From Rhodospirillaceae bacterium (GTDB lineage Bacteria; Pseudomonadota; Alphaproteobacteria; Rhodospirillales; JABHCV01), in the NCBI GenBank assembly GCA_013204045.1, contig JABMOQ010000033.1, positions 1-53,080 of the forward strand: a stretch of 53,080 nucleotides of DNA. Direction: 5' to 3'. Position 1 is the first letter of the stretch. Each line of letters opens with the position of its first letter. The notes under the pieces are model-generated. The model was not told the origin of the DNA. It did no database searches and saw only the letters and a list, made by a program, of their open reading frames with translations. Both the position numbers and the translations under genes were made by a program. This document shows, piece after piece, positions 51,098-53,080 of the stretch.

Positions 51098-51451
51098 TCA
51101 CTGCGATTTTTTCGCACTTACTATTTCAAGAGCCTCACTGTGAGTGCCGACTTGCCTGCCCGTGTTGGATAACTTGACAAAATCAGTGTGCTTACAATTC
51201 TCGCAATACAGCTTGAAGGCGAGTGTGAATCCGTTTTTTGCTTTCTTTTTAAATTCTGAGTTATATGAGTTCTCTGGAGACTCTTCCTTTATCCCGTATT
51301 CAAGAATACGCATGATGTGCTTATCCGAACACTTCGGACAGAAAAAGTAAAAATAATCAGTGTCTGTAGCGCCAGTTAACCCTCCATATTCTGCGGCTTC
51401 TAATCCGCAGTAAGCCTTGCCATTATTAAATTGTGACATATTTCGTTTCAT
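51098..51451 (-). CDS. Small zinc-ribbon protein of unknown function
   Basis: 117 residues with two CxxC pairs, YFFCPKCSDKHIM and KLYCENCKHTDF, which should form a zinc ribbon. The spacing between the pairs is long (about 45 residues). It lies 12 bp before the Sel1-caspase start and 11 bp after the 112-aa gene, in the same operon. No family was recognised. Confidence 0.65.
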   Translation of the reverse strand: MKRNMSQFNNGKAYCGLEAAEYGGLTGATDTDYFYFFCPKCSDKHIMRILEYGIKEESPENSYNSEFKKKAKNGFTLAFKLYCENCKHTDFVKLSNTGRQVGTHSEALEIVSAKKSQ

Positions 51452-51462
51452 AGCTTTTCCAG

Positions 51463-51801
51463 TTATTTTTTCAACACCGTAACGACAACATCCCGTTCAT
51501 TAGGATTGCCATCGACATCTTTAACCGTCTCGGCGTAGGTTCCATCGCGCAACTGCAAGGCGGCTTCTTCCGGCGTGATCAGCCATTCGTAAAGGCCGAA
51601 ATATTCTCCACATAGCCAACTCCCCTTGAAAACCCTACCAGAGTTATAACCTAAAAAAGTGAGGCTCTCATCAAGTTTATACAACCATGGGAAACCCAAA
51701 GAGAATACCTCCTGAGTAGGATACGGTTTGGAAAACGTTTTATTCCATGGGGGGTGCTTTTTGAAACTTGTTGTGACCCGATGGCTAAAATGAGAACTCA
51801 C
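51463..51801 (-). CDS. 112-aa protein of unknown function
   Basis: 112 residues from GTG 51801, aromatic-rich in the middle (SLGFPWLYKL, GLYEWLITPEEAALQLRDG), with no signal peptide or known motif. It sits 8 bp after the cyclase-like gene, with AGGAAAA about 13 bases upstream of the start. It is a probable operon member of unknown function. Confidence 0.6.
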   Translation of the reverse strand: MSSHFSHRVTTSFKKHPPWNKTFSKPYPTQEVFSLGFPWLYKLDESLTFLGYNSGRVFKGSWLCGEYFGLYEWLITPEEAALQLRDGTYAETVKDVDGNPNERDVVVTVLKK

Positions 51802-51809
51802 TTTTCGGG

Positions 51810-52565
51810 TTATTTTCCTGCAATTAATCTTTGGGTTTCAGAAACCCATTCGTCCGATACGTTATTTTTATGAATATGAATATAATTGGTTAACTGCTTT
51901 TCAAGCAGCTTTGCAGGCACATGCAAACTTTCAGTACCTCCTCGCAGACATCCCAATAAGTCTTCAACCATAGGCAATTGACAGTGAACCCAATCAATCT
52001 GCAAGGCTTCCTCTGATTGTCGAAGGATTGACACACCCTCGCTTGGCAAAAATCTGTCCAAACTGGCGTCCACGAATAACAGTGGTCCTTTTGGTCCTTT
52101 TGATTGCAGTTTGAAGGGATTTATTAGGGCGCTTCCCATAACTGGAATTAATGTCATAAGTCCATCACCAATTGCAACTGAACGCTGGCGAAAGGACTTG
52201 TCCCTTGTTATTTCTGTGGGAAGACACCCCGTGATATCGGCAAAATCGCCAGTGGAAATTCCCGCTCGGCAAACACCCCCACCTTCACGACCTCTGAGCA
52301 GCATCGATTGCATAAGCGATACGGCTATTGAAAGAGGAAGATTTAAACTATTCTTTGAAAAATAGGATAAAATCAGAAAACCGTCTCCGAACTGGTGGAT
52401 AAACAAACGTTCCGGATCAGTGAAATATTTGCCGATTTTGAACAGGTCACCTGCTAAGCACCCAAGGGAAAACAGAGCATCAGAGGGATTTCGGCTATAC
52501 CGATGGGAAAACCCCTCAATGTCTATATATAGTCCCCATCTGTCTTCCATCCTGTTTCCACTCAT
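51810..52565 (-). CDS. Divergent class III nucleotidyl-cyclase-like protein
   Basis: About 251 residues. The first metal-ligand region of class III cyclases is visible as LYIDIEGFSHRY and the second as HQFGDGFLILSYF. A later VCRAGISTGDFADI resembles the GxxxG strand before the substrate-binding part, and SALINPFKLQSKGPKGPLLF fits the usual GPALxxAYxLE segment. Family cyclases make cAMP, cGMP, cUMP or cCMP. The product here is unknown. It begins 26 bp after the caspase-like gene. ATG 52565 is preferred, with GGAAAG just upstream, over TTG 52586. No transmembrane segment or sensor domain is seen. Confidence 0.65.
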   Translation of the reverse strand: MSGNRMEDRWGLYIDIEGFSHRYSRNPSDALFSLGCLAGDLFKIGKYFTDPERLFIHQFGDGFLILSYFSKNSLNLPLSIAVSLMQSMLLRGREGGGVCRAGISTGDFADITGCLPTEITRDKSFRQRSVAIGDGLMTLIPVMGSALINPFKLQSKGPKGPLLFVDASLDRFLPSEGVSILRQSEEALQIDWVHCQLPMVEDLLGCLRGGTESLHVPAKLLEKQLTNYIHIHKNNVSDEWVSETQRLIAGK

Positions 52566-52590
52566 GAAACTTTCCAACAAGTGCAAATAC

Positions 52591-53080
52591 TTACCACCTC
52601 ACCAACACCCTCTCAGCATCGCCCTGAAGCTCCGGCGTCTGGTTGCGTTGGATGCGTGAGACATTTGCCTGCACGTACTGGTGCAGTTCTCCTGCGGTGA
52701 TTTTCTGGTCGTTGTTGTTGTCCGCCGGGCCTTCCATCCCCTTCATAAGCCAGTAACTGAACAGGCCGTGTTCAACTTCTGGCAGGAGTTTGGCTGTCTG
52801 GTCCATGCCAGCAGCCGAGATCAAGGTGAAACCTGAAGGCACGTCCTGCTGTTTCGGTGACAGAAGAATCGGGCGACTGGCTAACAGAGCTTCATCAGTT
52901 CTGGATGTTCCGCTGTAACAAGTATCAAGAAAGACGGTAACCGATCTTGGCTTGGCGTCGGCGATGCTCTTGAACAGGTCTGAGCGCAGAATGGACGTTC
53001 TGTTCAACAACTGTGGCATGCCGCTATGTGGCAGCAAGTATAGTTCATTGCCGTCATCCGAACCCAGACCGTGACCAGCA
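52591..53080 (-). CDS. Caspase-like protease with EF-hand-like loop (partial, runs off the window)
   Basis: The visible 3' part, about 163 residues, continues upstream beyond the window edge. The catalytic His is in AGHGLGSDDGNELY and the Cys in VTVFLDTCYSGTSRT. A p10-like segment follows (SGFTLISAAGMDQTAKLLPE), then DNNNDQKITAGE, which fits an EF-hand loop (acidic positions 1, 5 and 12, Ile at 8). It is a paralogue of the caspase domain in the 928-aa protein but ends without Sel1 repeats. It lies immediately upstream of the cyclase-like gene. Whether it has a signal peptide or sensor domain is outside the window. Confidence 0.85.
   Translation of the reverse strand, partial: AGHGLGSDDGNELYLLPHSGMPQLLNRTSILRSDLFKSIADAKPRSVTVFLDTCYSGTSRTDEALLASRPILLSPKQQDVPSGFTLISAAGMDQTAKLLPEVEHGLFSYWLMKGMEGPADNNNDQKITAGELHQYVQANVSRIQRNQTPELQGDAERVLVRW

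Larger units (their letters stand above)
44831..53080. mobile_element. Genomic island 2, tRNA-Arg-targeted, extends beyond the window
   Basis: It begins at the central repeat and carries an intact integrase next to that repeat, an excisionase-like gene, an XRE regulator, RhuM and the caspase/cyclase operon. The right end and the reconstituted tRNA-Arg are expected outside the window. The intact integrase and unaltered repeat suggest it is younger than island 1 and perhaps still mobile. Confidence 0.72.

Noticed and set aside
51810-52565. CD-NTase (CBASS synthase) assignment
   Set aside because: The D-I-E-G-F and F-G-D-G-F blocks fit class III cyclases, and no GS...DxD nucleotidyltransferase motif is seen.
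1-53080. CRISPR arrays, rRNA genes and insertion-sequence transposases
   Set aside because: None was seen. The only repeats found are those listed.

Overview
The window looks like an alphaproteobacterial chromosome, probably Rhodospirillales-like. This rests on the high G+C of the core, the single-copy cobalamin cluster built from both Cob- and Cbi-type enzymes, and the protein style of the housekeeping genes. The exact genus cannot be read from the sequence.

Layout. (1) 1-9969: the 3' end of gyrB, a PBP1A-like penicillin-binding protein, ADP-heptose genes (hldE, gmhA) with a bi-domain oxidoreductase, a small hemerythrin, a glutamine-dependent asparagine synthase and a UDP-glucuronate-decarboxylase-like SDR. 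The heptose and sugar-nucleotide genes point to surface polysaccharide synthesis. A 164-bp inverted-repeat element lies between the PBP gene and hldE. (2) 10336-12881: two tandem, translationally coupled paralogues that look like degenerate GGDEF-EAL proteins. (3) 12898-36081: a near-complete cobalamin cluster in several transcription units: cobT; cobS-cobC-cobU-cobW-cobN-56-aa ORF-cobO-SYLF lipoprotein-cobQ; cbiB-AEC transporter; cbiX-cobH-cobL-cobI-cbiG/cobJ-cobM; cbiD-cobK; sco-cobB. It carries the anaerobic-route markers CbiX, CbiG and CbiD and also the large aerobic-route chelatase subunit CobN. (4) 36068-39616: YcgN-like, YgjP-like metalloprotease, HAD phosphatase, an odd membrane sensor-receiver protein and a YbaK-like protein, closed by a strong terminator.

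(5) From 39865 the sequence becomes visibly richer in A+T and is accessory. Two copies of a 50-bp direct repeat (49/50 identical), matching the 3' end of a tRNA-Arg(CCG), sit at 39865 and 44831. Neither is followed by the 5' half of the tRNA, so two islands appear to be stacked in tandem, with the intact tRNA expected to the right of the window. Island 1 carries an HMG-CoA-synthase-like / MaoC / KASIII / ACP / left-handed-beta-helix acyltransferase cassette, plus remnants of a glycosyltransferase and an integrase. The acyltransferase gene appears frameshifted in a G run.

(6) Island 2 (44831 to beyond 53080) has an integrase, an excisionase-like gene, an XRE repressor, a small membrane protein and a RhuM-like protein. 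It then has a compact minus-strand operon: a caspase-like protease (cut by the window edge), a divergent class III nucleotidyl-cyclase-like protein, two unknown small proteins (one a zinc ribbon) and a 928-aa Sel1-repeat caspase-like protein with a signal peptide. This cyclase plus two-caspase operon on a mobile island is the strongest candidate for an undescribed system here.
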